From: RYN-230 sp963713815
Lineage (GTDB): Bacteria; Actinomycetota; Actinomycetes; Streptosporangiales; Streptosporangiaceae
DNA: 64,000 bases
Reading direction: 5' to 3'
Assembly (NCBI GenBank): GCA_963713815.1
Contig: CAVQNH010000052.1
Span: 1 to 64,000, forward strand
The notes below the pieces were generated by a model. That model was not told the DNA's origin. It did no database searches and saw only the letters and a program-made list of their open reading frames with translations. Positions 1-8,222 of the stretch are shown piece after piece. How positions within the stretch are numbered: the first letter of the stretch is position 1; every line of letters begins with the position of its first letter. Both the position numbers and the translations under genes were made by a program.

Positions 1-395
1 TAGTCCTCGGATTGCGGGTGCACGGCCGGATCCCCGTAGACCTCACTGGTGGAGGCGAGCACGAAACGTCCGCCGTGCTGGTGGGCCAGGCGCAGCGCGT
101 TCTCGGTCCCGCGGCTGCCGACGGCCAGGGTCTCGAGGGGTAGCCGAAGGTACTCTGGCGGGGAAGCGGGGCTGGCCAGGTGGGCGACGGCGTCGACTGG
201 GCCGGGCACGTCGAGGGCCAGACTGACGTCAGCCTCCACGAACGTGAACCCGGGGCTGTCCATCAGGTGCGCGACGTTATCCGGACGCCCGGTGGCCAGG
301 TTGTCAACGCATACGGTGCTGTCACCCCGGGCCATTATCGCGTCACACAGATGGGATCCGAGGAAACCGGCGCCACCTGTCACCACGACTCGCAT
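1..395 (-). CDS. NAD-dependent nucleotide-sugar epimerase/decarboxylase, partial (UDP-glucuronate decarboxylase type)
   Basis: Only the N-terminal ~131 residues lie in the window; the gene runs off the left edge. It starts with ATG at 395 and opens with the Rossmann motif GGAGFLGSH. The catalytic-region serine stretch LASTSEVYGDP is followed by HPQSE, a sequence typical of UDP-xylose synthase (UXS) proteins of the extended SDR family. From the family, it should act in the cytosol on UDP-glucuronate or a related nucleotide sugar and feed cell-wall or exopolysaccharide synthesis. The exact substrate cannot be decided because the Tyr-Lys active-site half is missing. About 220 bases of gene-free sequence separate it from the next gene on the same strand. 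Confidence 0.85.
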   Translation of the reverse strand, partial: MRVVVTGGAGFLGSHLCDAIMARGDSTVCVDNLATGRPDNVAHLMDSPGFTFVEADVSLALDVPGPVDAVAHLASPASPPEYLRLPLETLAVGSRGTENALRLAHQHGGRFVLASTSEVYGDPAVHPQSED

Positions 396-612
396 TGCTC
401 CACTATCGAGCATATTGGCCGGGCCCAGCCCATCAGCGGCCGCCGGATTATGCGGCAGCAATGTGTTCCACCCCGGGGTAATCCGCCGGTAAATTTGCCC
501 CGGTCAGGCCTCCGGTGTTTATCCTCAGAATGTATCAGTGCCGGGGGTGCCCGCGCCGCTCGACCCTTCTACCCGGGTTAGCCGGGATGGCGGGGCCGGA
601 CCGGCGGCCCGC

Positions 613-1182
613 TCACTCCGGGGCGGGCGGCACTACGACGATCATCGTCAGGGAGACCGGCGCGGTCCCGTCGTTCCGGTACGCGTGCGGGACGCCGCCC
701 GGGAACCGGGCTGACTGCCCGGCCGTCACCTGGTACTGCTCCCCGGCCACGGTCAGCGTGAGTGCCTTCCTCCACCCAGGCCAGCTCCCGGGTGGCAGGC
801 ATGTGGCGTCACCGCCGAAGCCCTCGCCCGGCTGGAGCGTCCAGCGCCACAGCTCCGCCGCCCAGGGCGGCTCGGTGGCGGCGATGATGGTGCCCGTCCC
901 CCCGGACGGGCCCCGCCAGAGCACCCGCGCCTGATCCGGTCCGCTCACCCGCACGGTGGACTCGCCGGTGACCTCCACCAGCCTGGTCATCGGCACGCCG
1001 AACGCGTCGCCCACCCGGGCCAGGGTGGCCAGGTTCGGGTTGCCCCGCCCCTGTTCCAGGGAGACCAGGACCCCCTTGCTCACCCCGGACCGCGCGGCCA
1101 GCTGGTCCAGTGACCAGCCCCGCTCGGCCCGCAGTCCCTGGAGAGTCCGGGCCAGGGCGGCCGGGATGTCGGCAGCAGCCAT
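613..1182 (-). CDS. XRE-family transcriptional regulator with C-terminal cupin domain
   Basis: A 189-residue protein. Residues ~10-65 form a helix-turn-helix of the XRE/HTH_3 type, with the recognisable segment SGVSKGVLVSLEQGRGNPN. Residues ~100-185 form a small beta-barrel cupin ending in a run that includes FPGGVPHAYRNDG. Regulators with this architecture usually sense a small ligand through the cupin and repress a neighbouring transporter or metabolic gene. It is divergent from the EamA transporter gene at 1284, with a 101-base gap carrying a dyad, so control of that gene and of itself is the natural inference. The ligand is unknown. Confidence 0.9.
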   Translation of the reverse strand: MAAADIPAALARTLQGLRAERGWSLDQLAARSGVSKGVLVSLEQGRGNPNLATLARVGDAFGVPMTRLVEVTGESTVRVSGPDQARVLWRGPSGGTGTIIAATEPPWAAELWRWTLQPGEGFGGDATCLPPGSWPGWRKALTLTVAGEQYQVTAGQSARFPGGVPHAYRNDGTAPVSLTMIVVVPPAPE

Positions 1183-1208
1183 CGTTTATCCGTTCGCTTC
1201 CGACTCAT

Positions 1209-1251
1209 CGGTCGGTATAGTGAACCACGTAGTTCGCTATCCAACCGACCG
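1209..1251. promoter_or_regulatory. Operator-like dyad in the divergent regulator/transporter promoter
   Basis: Between the two divergent starts lies an inverted repeat: ATAGTGAAC (1217-1225) and GTTCGCTAT (1232-1240), 8 of 9 positions matching, around a 6-base spacer. It is flanked on both sides by CGGTCGG and its complement. TATAGT at 1216-1221 could also serve as a -10 element for the transporter gene. The position suits a binding site for the XRE-cupin regulator; this is inference. Confidence 0.5.
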
Positions 1252-1283
1252 TCGCCGCTCGCTTCGGGTGCTCGTGGAGCATC

Positions 1284-2129
1284 GTGACCATAGTCTTCGC
1301 CCTGACGGCCGCCGTGCTCTACGGCAGTGCCGACTTTCTCGGCGGTGCGGTGTCGCGGCGGACCCATGTCCTCTCCGTACTCATGGTGTCGGCCCCCGTG
1401 GGGGCCATGGTGCTGCTGACCGCGGCCCTGGCGGCGGGCGGCCCGGTCGGGACGGCCGGCCTGCCCTGGGCCGCGGCGGCCGGCGCGGCGGGGGGCACCG
1501 GGCTGATCTTGTTCTATGCCGGCCTCGCCGCGGGGCCGATGCAGGTGGTCGCCCCGGTCTCCGCGCTGGTCTCCACCGTGCTTCCGGTCGGCGTGGCGAT
1601 CGCGGCCGGGGAGCGCCCCGGGCCCCTCGCCTACCTCGGCGGCGCCGTGTGCCTGGTGGCCACGGTACTGGTGAGCTCGGAAGGGATCGGCCGCGGCCGG
1701 CCCGCGTCCCGGCCGGGGGGCCGCGGGCTCCTGCTCGGCATCGCGGGCGGCCTGGCCTTCGGCTTGTTCTTCCTCTTCCTCCGGTACGCGGGCGCCTCGG
1801 GCGTGCTGTGGCCCAGCGCTGTGGCCCGGATCACCGGGGCCCTGGTCGTGACCGGGGCGGTGGCCTGGCTGGGCGGCCTGGCCTGGCGCGCGGTCAGCCC
1901 GTGGCTGCTGGCCGCGGCGATCGCCTCCGGGCTGCTCGATGCGGCGGCGAACGTCTGCTACGTCGTGGCCACCCGGGACGGGCTGTTCGGCATCGCCGTG
2001 GTGCTGACCTCGCTGTACCCGGGGGTCACGGTCCTGCTGGCCCGGCTCGTGCTGGGGGAGCGGATGCGGCTACCGCAGGTGGCCGGGCTGCTGCTGGCGG
2101 TGGCCGGCATCGCCCTGGTCAGCGTGTGA
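1284..2129 (+). CDS. EamA/DMT-superfamily transporter
   Basis: A 281-residue, almost wholly hydrophobic protein with about ten predicted membrane segments arranged as two EamA repeats (about residues 1-130 and 145-280). The N-terminus reads TAAVLYGSADFLGG, a typical first helix of this family. Members export metabolites such as amino acids, drugs or nucleosides across the cytoplasmic membrane; the substrate cannot be read from sequence. The start is GTG at 1284 with a GGAG-like site just upstream. It is divergent from the XRE-cupin regulator gene, which probably controls it. Confidence 0.88.
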   Translation: MTIVFALTAAVLYGSADFLGGAVSRRTHVLSVLMVSAPVGAMVLLTAALAAGGPVGTAGLPWAAAAGAAGGTGLILFYAGLAAGPMQVVAPVSALVSTVLPVGVAIAAGERPGPLAYLGGAVCLVATVLVSSEGIGRGRPASRPGGRGLLLGIAGGLAFGLFFLFLRYAGASGVLWPSAVARITGALVVTGAVAWLGGLAWRAVSPWLLAAAIASGLLDAAANVCYVVATRDGLFGIAVVLTSLYPGVTVLLARLVLGERMRLPQVAGLLLAVAGIALVSV

Positions 2130-2185
2130 GCAGCCTCACCGGCGGGGGAGCCGGTGCCTGCGGGGAGCCGGTGCCCGGGGCAGAC

Positions 2186-2226
2186 TCGTGCTGCCGGACG
2201 CTCACGGTGACCGTCCGGCAGCACGA
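2186..2226. terminator. Bidirectional terminator hairpin
   Basis: Two 15-bp perfect arms (2186-2200 and 2212-2226) with an 11-base centre that itself contains TCAC/GTGA. It lies between the convergent ends of the transporter gene (2129) and the PH-domain gene (2262), so it can stop transcription from both sides. Confidence 0.65.
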
Positions 2227-2261
2227 ACCCCCGGGGAAGGGAAATGAGCGCTGCGGGCGAC

Positions 2262-2921
2262 TCAGTCGTCGCCGAAGTCTCTATTCTCCGCGACGAGGGT
2301 GTCCGCCGACACCGTCTTCCGTCCCTTGCACAGCGGGCAGAGGTACGTGGTCTCCTCGCCGTCCTCGTTCTGCTGGATGAGCACGCCCTGGCCGTCGCAC
2401 TGGGGGCAGGGGATCTTCTCGGCCGGGAAGATCAGGGCACAGATCTCGAGGTAGAGCTGCTCGGGGTAGGGCACGTGATCGATGTTGCGCAGGGCCTGGT
2501 CCTGGCCGCCGATTCCAGGATGAACTCCCCGAAGCCCAGCAGGCGGCCGAGCGAGGAGCGCTGGAAGCTCATGTCCGTGACCTTGACCAGCGGCATCATC
2601 GCGATCTTGCGGGTGAAGACCCCGCTGGCCTGGAGCATCCGGTCCGACGTGACCACGAAGTAGTCCTCGGACCACTCCCAGGTCTTGAAGGCCAGGTAGA
2701 GCAGCAGGCCCACGACGATCAGCACCAGGACGAGGATGCCGTCGTGGGAGTGGTGCAGCACCGTGGTGCCGAGCACCAGGGCGATGAGCAGCCCGGCCAG
2801 CGCGATCAGCGATCGGGCCGATGAGCACCGCAGGGTGCTTGCGGACCGTGATGACCTGGTGCTCGTGGGGCAGCAGGTACTTGTTGACCGCGGCCGGCGT
2901 TGCGCGGGCAATCAACCGCAT
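2262..2921 (-). CDS. PH-domain (bPH2) membrane protein with C-terminal zinc ribbon, two compensating frameshifts
   Basis: The coding signal changes frame twice and returns to the first frame. The N-terminus (VNKYLLPHEHQVITVRKHP) is in frame one. The middle, with two membrane helices followed by a bacterial PH (YdbS-like) domain containing TWEWSEDYFVVTSDRML, is in a second frame from about 2820 to 2510. The tail returns to frame one with RNIDHVPYPEQLYLEI and a zinc ribbon of two CPxC pairs (CPQC, CPLC). Total length is a multiple of three, so the restored protein is ~219 residues. The function of this family is unknown; the N-terminal order of membrane helices then PH fold is typical. The breaks look like base-level indels rather than decay because each segment is well conserved. 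Confidence 0.75.
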   Translation of the reverse strand: MRLIARATPAAVNKYLLPHEHQVITVRKHPAVLIGPIADRAGRAAHRPGARHHGAAPLPRRHPRPGADRRGPAALPGLQDLGVVRGLLRGHVGPDAPGQRGLHPQDRDDAAGQGHGHELPALLARPPAGLRGVHPGIGGQDQALRNIDHVPYPEQLYLEICALIFPAEKIPCPQCDGQGVLIQQNEDGEETTYLCPLCKGRKTVSADTLVAENRDFGDD

Positions 2922-2928
2922 CGCTGGC

Positions 2929-3084
2929 TCACAGCGAGTTCACGAACGTCGCGAGGGAATTGCCCAGGCGTCCTTGAGGAGGTTGAGCAGGCCATTGGAT
3001 GACATTTGCCGCCCCTCTAGGCTGCGTGATCAGGTAAAAGACCAGGAAGATGACGATCGCCCAGGTGATGATCTTCTTCAGCAC
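2929..3084 (-). CDS. Small single-pass membrane protein (51 aa), frame broken twice
   Basis: A GTG start at 3084 follows a GGAG site. The first 32 residues, starting LKKIITWAIVIFLVFYLITQP, give one membrane helix, then RGAANVIQ. The next stretch makes sense only one frame away (GLLNLLKDA), and the end returns to the first frame as NSLATFVNSL. Removing one T near 3000 and adding one G in the later G run restores an open frame. The restored pattern matches small actinobacterial membrane proteins that end in SLATFVNSL (from memory of the family). It lies 8 bases upstream of the PH-domain gene on the same strand, so the two probably form one transcript. Function unknown. Confidence 0.6.
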   Translation of the reverse strand: MLKKIITWAIVIFLVFYLITQPRGAANVIQWPAQPPQGRLGNSLATFVNSL

Positions 3085-3417
3085 GATCAGCTCCGCGGTC
3101 GTCGGCTGCGTTCAGCCCGTTAGCTTAGTTTAGCCCAGCGTAATTGCATTACCAAGACTACCGATGGCAAGGCAGCCACCGTACCTTGATCCCCCGCCGG
3201 GACGAACATCACGCGCCGCCCAGGCCGGAAAATTGGAGAGTTCCGTCCCGCAGGTCCCGCGTCCTGACGGCGGTAACAATAGGTGCACATCTCACTGCCT
3301 TAGGTAGTGAAATCTCCCCGCGGTCTCCGCGGCCCCTGGCGAGCCTGGTGATTGCCATACGGGCATGCCGTCGATCTGACACCATTCCCTTGCTGAAGAG
3401 AGCCCAGGTGAGGTGCG
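3085..3417. other. Intergenic region, divergent promoters expected
   Basis: No gene recognised in these 333 bases. The part at 3115-3170 is clearly more AT-rich than its surroundings and sits upstream of both the minus-strand membrane-protein gene and the plus-strand tadA partner gene, so promoters are expected here. No clear -35/-10 pair or RNA structure was identified. Confidence 0.4.
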
Positions 3418-3910
3418 ATGACGGATGTGAATGGCGGCAACGTCGCCGTGATCGTCTACCGCGAGGATGACGCGTGGGACACCGAGGTCCTGCCGGTCGC
3501 CCTCACCGAGGACCTGAAGGGGCTGATCCACGCGCTCCGCCAGCAGCCCAGCCGTGGGCGGCACGATTGGGCTGGTGGCGGTCGGGGATGACTTCTTCGT
3601 GGCGCTACGGGTGCTCGGCGGCGAGGTCTCGGTGTTCCTGTCCGACCTGACCGCCGCGGTGGACTGGCCGCTGGCCCGCCAGATACTCGAGTACCTGGAC
3701 ATCCCGGTTCCCGGCGAGGACGACCTGGACCAGGTGCTGCCCGCGGGCGAGATGTCCATCTTCGCGGACCTGGGCGTCGACGAGATGGATCTGGGAGCGC
3801 TGTCCGGCGACCTGGACCTGTTCCCTGACGAGGCGCTGGCCAGCATCGCCCGCCGGCTCGGCTTCGGCCACACGCTGGACCGGGCCCTGGACGCCGCGCT
3901 CGGCCCATGA
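3418..3910 (+). CDS. tRNA adenosine deaminase-associated protein, one frameshift
   Basis: The ATG at 3418 starts the series TDVNGGNVAVIVYREDDAW. Around 3550 the frame moves, and the protein continues as GGTIGLVAVGDDFFVALRV to a stop at 3910. Both halves belong to the actinobacterial family annotated as tRNA adenosine deaminase-associated protein, normally encoded directly before tadA, as here (85-base gap). Restored length is about 163 residues. The C-terminal half is strongly acidic. A role as partner or regulator of TadA is assumed from gene order only. The break is near an AGCCGTGGG run and is probably an indel error. Confidence 0.8.
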
Positions 3911-3994
3911 AGCCAGGGCCATGAACCCAGCACCGTGAAGCCAGGACGTGAGGCTATCCCGTGAGGCTCGAACCGTGAGGCGCGGGCGCACGCC

Positions 3995-4582
3995 GTGAGC
4001 ACCGGGTACGCGGCCACCTTCGAGCCCGCGATGCGCGCCGCCCTCGCGGAGGCGGGCGCGGCCCTGGCCATGCAGCCAGCCGAGGTCCCGGTCGGCGCGG
4101 TGGTCCTGGACGCCGGGGGCGCGATCATCGGCCGGGGGCACAACCGCCGCGAGGCCGATGCGGACCCCACGGCCCACGCCGAGATCGTGGCCATCCGCGC
4201 GGCGGCCGCCGCATCCGGCGACTGGCGGCTGGCGGGCTGCAGCCTGGTCGTCACCCTGGAGCCGTGCACCATGTGCGCGGGGGCGATCTCCGCGGCGCGG
4301 CTGGCCCGGCTCGTGTACGGCGCGGCCGACCCGCGGGCCGGGGCGGTGGGCTCGCTGTGGGACGTGCTCCGTGATCGGCGGCTGGACCAGCAGACCGAGG
4401 TCATCGCCGGGGTGCTGGAGGATGAGTGCGCTCGCCTGCTGCGCGAGTTCTTCGCCAGCCGCAGGCCCCGGCGGCTGACGCCACCACGGGGGCTGACGTC
4501 ACCGCAGGCGGCCCCGGCGACCCGGCGACAAGAGCGTTGCGGCTGTCCCCAGCCTGGGCCGGCGGCCCGTCACGTCAGGTAG
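3995..4582 (+). CDS. tadA: tRNA-specific adenosine deaminase TadA
   Basis: A zinc-dependent cytidine/deoxycytidylate deaminase-fold protein that converts adenosine-34 of tRNA-Arg(ACG) to inosine. The zinc ligand and catalytic motif HAE is seen in AHAEIVAIRAA (about residue 54), and the second zinc motif PCTMC in LEPCTMCAGAI about 30 residues later. The core ends near residue 155. The last ~40 residues are Pro/Arg-rich, unusual for the family, and may be an extension caused by a lost stop codon. The start is GTG at 3995. It lies just behind its usual partner gene and just before tRNA-Ser(CGA). Confidence 0.92.
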   Translation: MSTGYAATFEPAMRAALAEAGAALAMQPAEVPVGAVVLDAGGAIIGRGHNRREADADPTAHAEIVAIRAAAAASGDWRLAGCSLVVTLEPCTMCAGAISAARLARLVYGAADPRAGAVGSLWDVLRDRRLDQQTEVIAGVLEDECARLLREFFASRRPRRLTPPRGLTSPQAAPATRRQERCGCPQPGPAARHVR

Positions 4583-4592
4583 GCTCAGCGGC

Positions 4593-4678
4593 GGTGGAGT
4601 CGCCTAGTGGCCGAGGGCGCACGCCTCGAAAGCGTGTGAGGGGGCAACCCTCCGTGGGTTCAAATCCCACCTCCACCG
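4593..4678 (+). tRNA. tRNA-Ser (anticodon CGA)
   Basis: Acceptor arms GGTGGAG (4593-4599) and CTCCACC (4671-4677) with discriminator G. The anticodon loop CTCGAAA gives CGA. There is a long variable arm with a GGGGGCAACCCTC-like hairpin, and the T-loop is GGGTTCAAATCCC. The long variable arm and G73 fit serine. CCA is not encoded. Confidence 0.95.
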
Positions 4679-4785
4679 CCCATATGGATCGCCGGGGTGC
4701 GCGCCTGCTGCGCGGCCCGGCGCTTCCCGTCCGCGCACCGTCGGCATGACCGCTTGCCGGCGTCCCGCCCAGCCGAGGGGATGGA

Positions 4786-6036
4786 GTGCTAGAGCCGCAA
4801 AGCACCGCGCTATTCATCCTCCTGATGGTGGTGTTCTGCGCCCTGGTCTGCTGGATGGCTCTGACCAGGCAGATGGTGTTCCGGGTGCTCGCGGCCTGCC
4901 TCGCGTTCATTCCCGCGATGCTGTTCGGGGTGGCGGCGGTCAACAAGTACTACGACTACTACCAGACCTGGGGTGCGGCCGCCTCGGACCTCGGTGGCCA
5001 GGGCAGCAGCCAGGTCGCCACGGCGACCAGCGTCAACCGCGCGTCAGCCGCGCAGATCAGTGCCATCCTGGGCAGCCGCGTGAATGTCCGCACCGCCGCC
5101 GCGCACGGGCAGACCATCCGGCTCACGGTCCGGGGCAAGGCCAGCCACCTGAGCCGGACCGTCTTCGTCTACCTGCCTCCGCAGTACTTCCGGGCGGCCT
5201 TCAGCGGTTACCGCTTCCCGGTCATCGAGCTGCTGCCCGGGTTCCCGGGCAGCCCGGCGGACTGGATCAACGTGGTGGGCATCACCGCGGCGTACAGCAC
5301 CCTGCTGGGCGACGGTGCGGCGGTGAAGCCCGCGGTGCTGGTCATGCCGGACGCCAACGGGGGCCGGCGGATCTCGCTGCAGTGCCTGAACGTGCGGCAC
5401 GGGCCCCAGGACGCCACCTTCCTGGCCCACGACCTGCCGGCGTACCTGCCGAGCATCCTGCGGGTGCAGCCGCAGGGACCGGCCTGGGGTATCGCGGGCT
5501 ACTCCGAGGGTGGCTACTGCACCGCCAACCTGGCCCTGGTCTACCGGCTGCGGTACGGCGCGGCCGGCGTGATGAGCGGCTACTTCACCCCCAGCGATGA
5601 CCAGCTGGGCAACCCGGTGCACACCGTCAATCCGTTCGGCCACGATCTGCATACGCGCCGGACCAACACGCCCCTGCTGCGGATCACCCGGCTCCCGGTG
5701 AGCGCCCGGATCCCCCAGTTCTGGCTCGGCGTCGGGGGGAAGGACATCGCCGGTCTCCGCGCGGCGCGGCAGTTCCAGCGCCTGGTCCTGGCCCGGCAGC
5801 CCGGCGTCCAGCTGAACGTGGTGCCGGGCGGCGGGCACACCATGGCCACCTGGCGGGCCCTGGTGCCCTCGCTGCTGGAGTGGATGACGCCGCTGCTGAC
5901 CGAGGCGTCGCAGCACCCGGTCCCGGTCAACCAGGTCGGGAAGGCGCACGTATCACGCAAGGACCGGCACCGCCGGGCCGGGGTCAGCCAGGCGGCCCGC
6001 GGTTCAGTCCGCGATACTCCCTCCCCGCCTGCGTGA
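4786..6036 (+). CDS. Membrane-anchored alpha/beta-hydrolase-fold esterase
   Basis: A 416-residue protein. Two membrane helices occupy residues ~7-25 and ~33-50, followed by an extracytoplasmic domain of the esterase D / mycolyltransferase-like group (COG0627). The nucleophile elbow GYSEGGYC and the late histidine in GGGHTMATWRALVP are visible. An oxyanion region LLPGFPGSPADW precedes them. From the family, it hydrolyses or transfers acyl groups outside the membrane; the substrate is unknown. The start is GTG at 4786 after GGGGATGGAG. The Arg/Pro-rich tail past residue ~385 is not conserved. Its end overlaps the convergent ParB-like gene by 33 bases. Confidence 0.85.
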   Translation: MLEPQSTALFILLMVVFCALVCWMALTRQMVFRVLAACLAFIPAMLFGVAAVNKYYDYYQTWGAAASDLGGQGSSQVATATSVNRASAAQISAILGSRVNVRTAAAHGQTIRLTVRGKASHLSRTVFVYLPPQYFRAAFSGYRFPVIELLPGFPGSPADWINVVGITAAYSTLLGDGAAVKPAVLVMPDANGGRRISLQCLNVRHGPQDATFLAHDLPAYLPSILRVQPQGPAWGIAGYSEGGYCTANLALVYRLRYGAAGVMSGYFTPSDDQLGNPVHTVNPFGHDLHTRRTNTPLLRITRLPVSARIPQFWLGVGGKDIAGLRAARQFQRLVLARQPGVQLNVVPGGGHTMATWRALVPSLLEWMTPLLTEASQHPVPVNQVGKAHVSRKDRHRRAGVSQAARGSVRDTPSPPA

Positions 6037-6348
6037 GTGCTTCGGCTGGTGCCCGGTATCGAGATCGAGCACCCGGGCGTGCAGCACGGAACGCTGATGC
6101 AGGGCCGCACCGAGCGCCCGGTGCAGGCCGTCTTCCAGGTAGAGCTCGCCGCGCCACTGGATAACGTGCGGGAAGAGATCACCGTAGAAGGTGGAATCCT
6201 TCGATAGCAGCAGCCGGAGATCCAGCACCGCCTTCGTGGTGATCAGCTGGTCGAGCCGGACCGGGCGCGGCGGCACCTCCGCCCACTCCCGTGTGGTCCG
6301 GGCATGGTCGGGATAGGGTCTCCCTTCCCCGACCTGCTTGAAGATCAC
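6004..6348 (-). CDS. Small ParB-like (sulfiredoxin-fold) protein
   Basis: A 114-residue protein that begins VIFKQVGEGRPYPDHARTT. It has the compact ParB-N-like core with DQLITTKAVLDL and the motif EDGLHRALGAAL, comparable to the GxHR loop of ParB/Srx proteins. Orphan proteins like this occur in many actinobacteria as conserved hypotheticals. No HTH or partner ParA is encoded nearby, so a role in partition is not supported. Its C-terminal coding end overlaps the convergent esterase gene by 33 bases. Confidence 0.7.
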   Translation of the reverse strand: MIFKQVGEGRPYPDHARTTREWAEVPPRPVRLDQLITTKAVLDLRLLLSKDSTFYGDLFPHVIQWRGELYLEDGLHRALGAALHQRSVLHARVLDLDTGHQPKHSRRRGGSIAD

Positions 6349-6590
6349 GGCACGAGTCTAGTTGAGCGCAGCGCGCCAGGGGCGGCTGCCGGATCCCGGG
6401 GTCCTGGCCCCCGCCGCGCATCCGGCCCCGGCTGCGGGCCGGCGGCCGCCGCGGAGGTCCTCGTTATCTGCCTTGGAAAGGGCCGGGTGCGCGGCGCGGC
6501 ACTGGTGCGGGGCAGGCCCGAGGCGGTCCCGGACCCCGATGTTAATGTCGGGCGGAAAGCGGAGAACGTCCTGCAGATTGGCGTTGAGCG

Positions 6591-8154
6591 ATGTCAGCAG
6601 CGAACCCGCCCGCAGGTCCCGTCGCCGTCCGCCGCCCGCGGACTCGCCCGGACCCCAGACGATGGCTGATCCTCGGCGTGATCGCCCTGGCCCAGCTGAT
6701 GGTGGTCCTTGACGCCACGATCGTGAACATCGCGCTGCCCTCGGCCCAGCGTGCGCTGGGCTTCAGCAACGTGGACCGGCAGTGGGTCGTCACCGCGTAC
6801 GCGCTGGCCTTCGGCAGCCTCCTGCTGCTCGGCGGGCGGGTCTCCTCGCTGCTCGGCCGCAAGGTCACCTTCATCGGCGGGCTGATCGGCTTCGCGGCCG
6901 CCTCGGCGATCGGCGGCGCGGCGACCAGCTTCGGCATGCTGGTGGGGGCCCGGACGCTGCAGGGAGCGTTCGGCGCGTTCATGGCGCCCTCCGCGCTGTC
7001 CCTGCTGACCACTACCTTCGGCGGGTCGAAGGACCGCGGCAAGGCATTCGGAATTTTCGGGGCCATTGCCGGCGCTGGCGGCGCCCTCGGGCTGTTGCTG
7101 GGCGGCGTGCTGACGGAATACCTGTCCTGGCGCTGGTGCCTGTACGTGAACGTGTTCTTCGCGGCGGCCGCCGTCATCGGCGGGTCCATCCTGCTCGGCC
7201 GCCACCCGCGGGGGCACCGGCCCAAGCTGGATGTCCCCGGGGCGCTGTTCGTCTCGGCCGGGATGTTCTGCATCGTCTACGGTTTCTCCAACGCCGCGCT
7301 GTACAGCTGGCACACGCCGTCGACGTGGGGATTCCTGGCCGCAGGCGTGCTGCTGCTCGCCGTGTTCGCCTGGTGGGAGACCCGTGCGCCGCAGCCGCTG
7401 CTGCCGCTGCGGATCGTGCTGGACCGCAACCGGGGCGGCGCGTACCTGTCGATTCTCATCGCGGGCAGTGCCTTGTTCGGGATCTTCCTGTTCGTCACCT
7501 ACTACATGCAGGAGACCCTGGGCTTCTCGCCCGTCGCGACCGGCCTGGCCTTCCTGCCGATGATCGCGCTCGTCGTAATCTTCTCGAACGTGTCCAACAT
7601 CGTGCTGATGCCGCGGTTCGGCCCCAGGCCCCTGGTCCCGCCGGGCATGCTGATCGGGGCGGGCGGGATGGCCTGGCTGACCCGGATCGGCGTGCATTCC
7701 ACCTACGCGACTGACGTCCTGCCGCCGCTGCTGGTCACCGGCGCGGCGCTGGGCATGGTGATCGCACCGTCCATCAATACCGGGACCTTCGGGGTCGCGC
7801 CCGAGGACGCGGGGGTCGCGTCGGCCAGCGTGAATACCGGCCAGCAGCTCGGCGGCTCGATCGGAACTTCGCTCCTGAATACGGTGGCCGCCAGTGCGAC
7901 CGCCGCCTACCTGGCCGCCATCTCAGCCCGCGCACCCAGTGGGCGGCAAGCCGAGCTCGCGCTGACCACGGGCGCTGGTGCACGGGTACACCACGGCGTT
8001 CTGGTGGGGGGCCGCGATCTTCTTGCTCGGGGCGATCGTGGCGGGGGTGCTGTTCCGCTGGGGCCCGCTGGCCCGCCAGGGGCAGCCGGCTGCGGCGGAG
8101 TCCGTCGGTGCCGGGGCGCAGAGCTCGGCCGAGCCGGGCGTGGTCCCGGGTTGA
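6591..8154 (+). CDS. MFS drug:H+ antiporter, DHA2 (EmrB/QacA) family, one frameshift
   Basis: About 520 residues with 14 membrane segments. The first-helix region LAQLMVVLDATIVNIALPSAQ is the classical DHA2 signature, and GWRWCFY-like motifs follow (SWRWCLYVNV). The frame moves near 7970: the first frame reads on into arginine-rich nonsense, while the adjacent frame gives ALVHGYTTAFWWGAAIFLL, the expected last helix, and stops at 8154. From the family, it exports hydrophobic drugs or metabolites across the inner membrane. The start is ATG at 6591. A terminator hairpin overlaps the restored stop codon, which supports the corrected end. Confidence 0.88.
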
Positions 8155-8176
8155 CCCGGGGGACCACGCCCGGCTC
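8131..8176. terminator. Terminator hairpin overlapping the MFS stop codon
   Basis: Arms 8131-8146 and 8161-8176 are perfect 16-bp complements, extended inward by CGGG/CCCG around TTGA. The hairpin includes the restored TGA of the exporter gene (8152-8154) and also serves the convergent LysM gene ending at 8223. Confidence 0.65.
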
Positions 8177-8222
8177 GGGCGGGGCCGGGGCTGGGCTGGG
8201 CTGGGCCGGCGTGGCTGGGACG

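Noticed and set aside
3292..4404. Long minus-strand open frame across the tadA pair
   Set aside because: It is the antisense of two recognised genes, Ser/Arg/Pro-rich, with no domain.
6004..6348. Plasmid-type partition gene
   Set aside because: Only the small ParB-like fold is present, with no ParA, HTH or parS-like repeats nearby.
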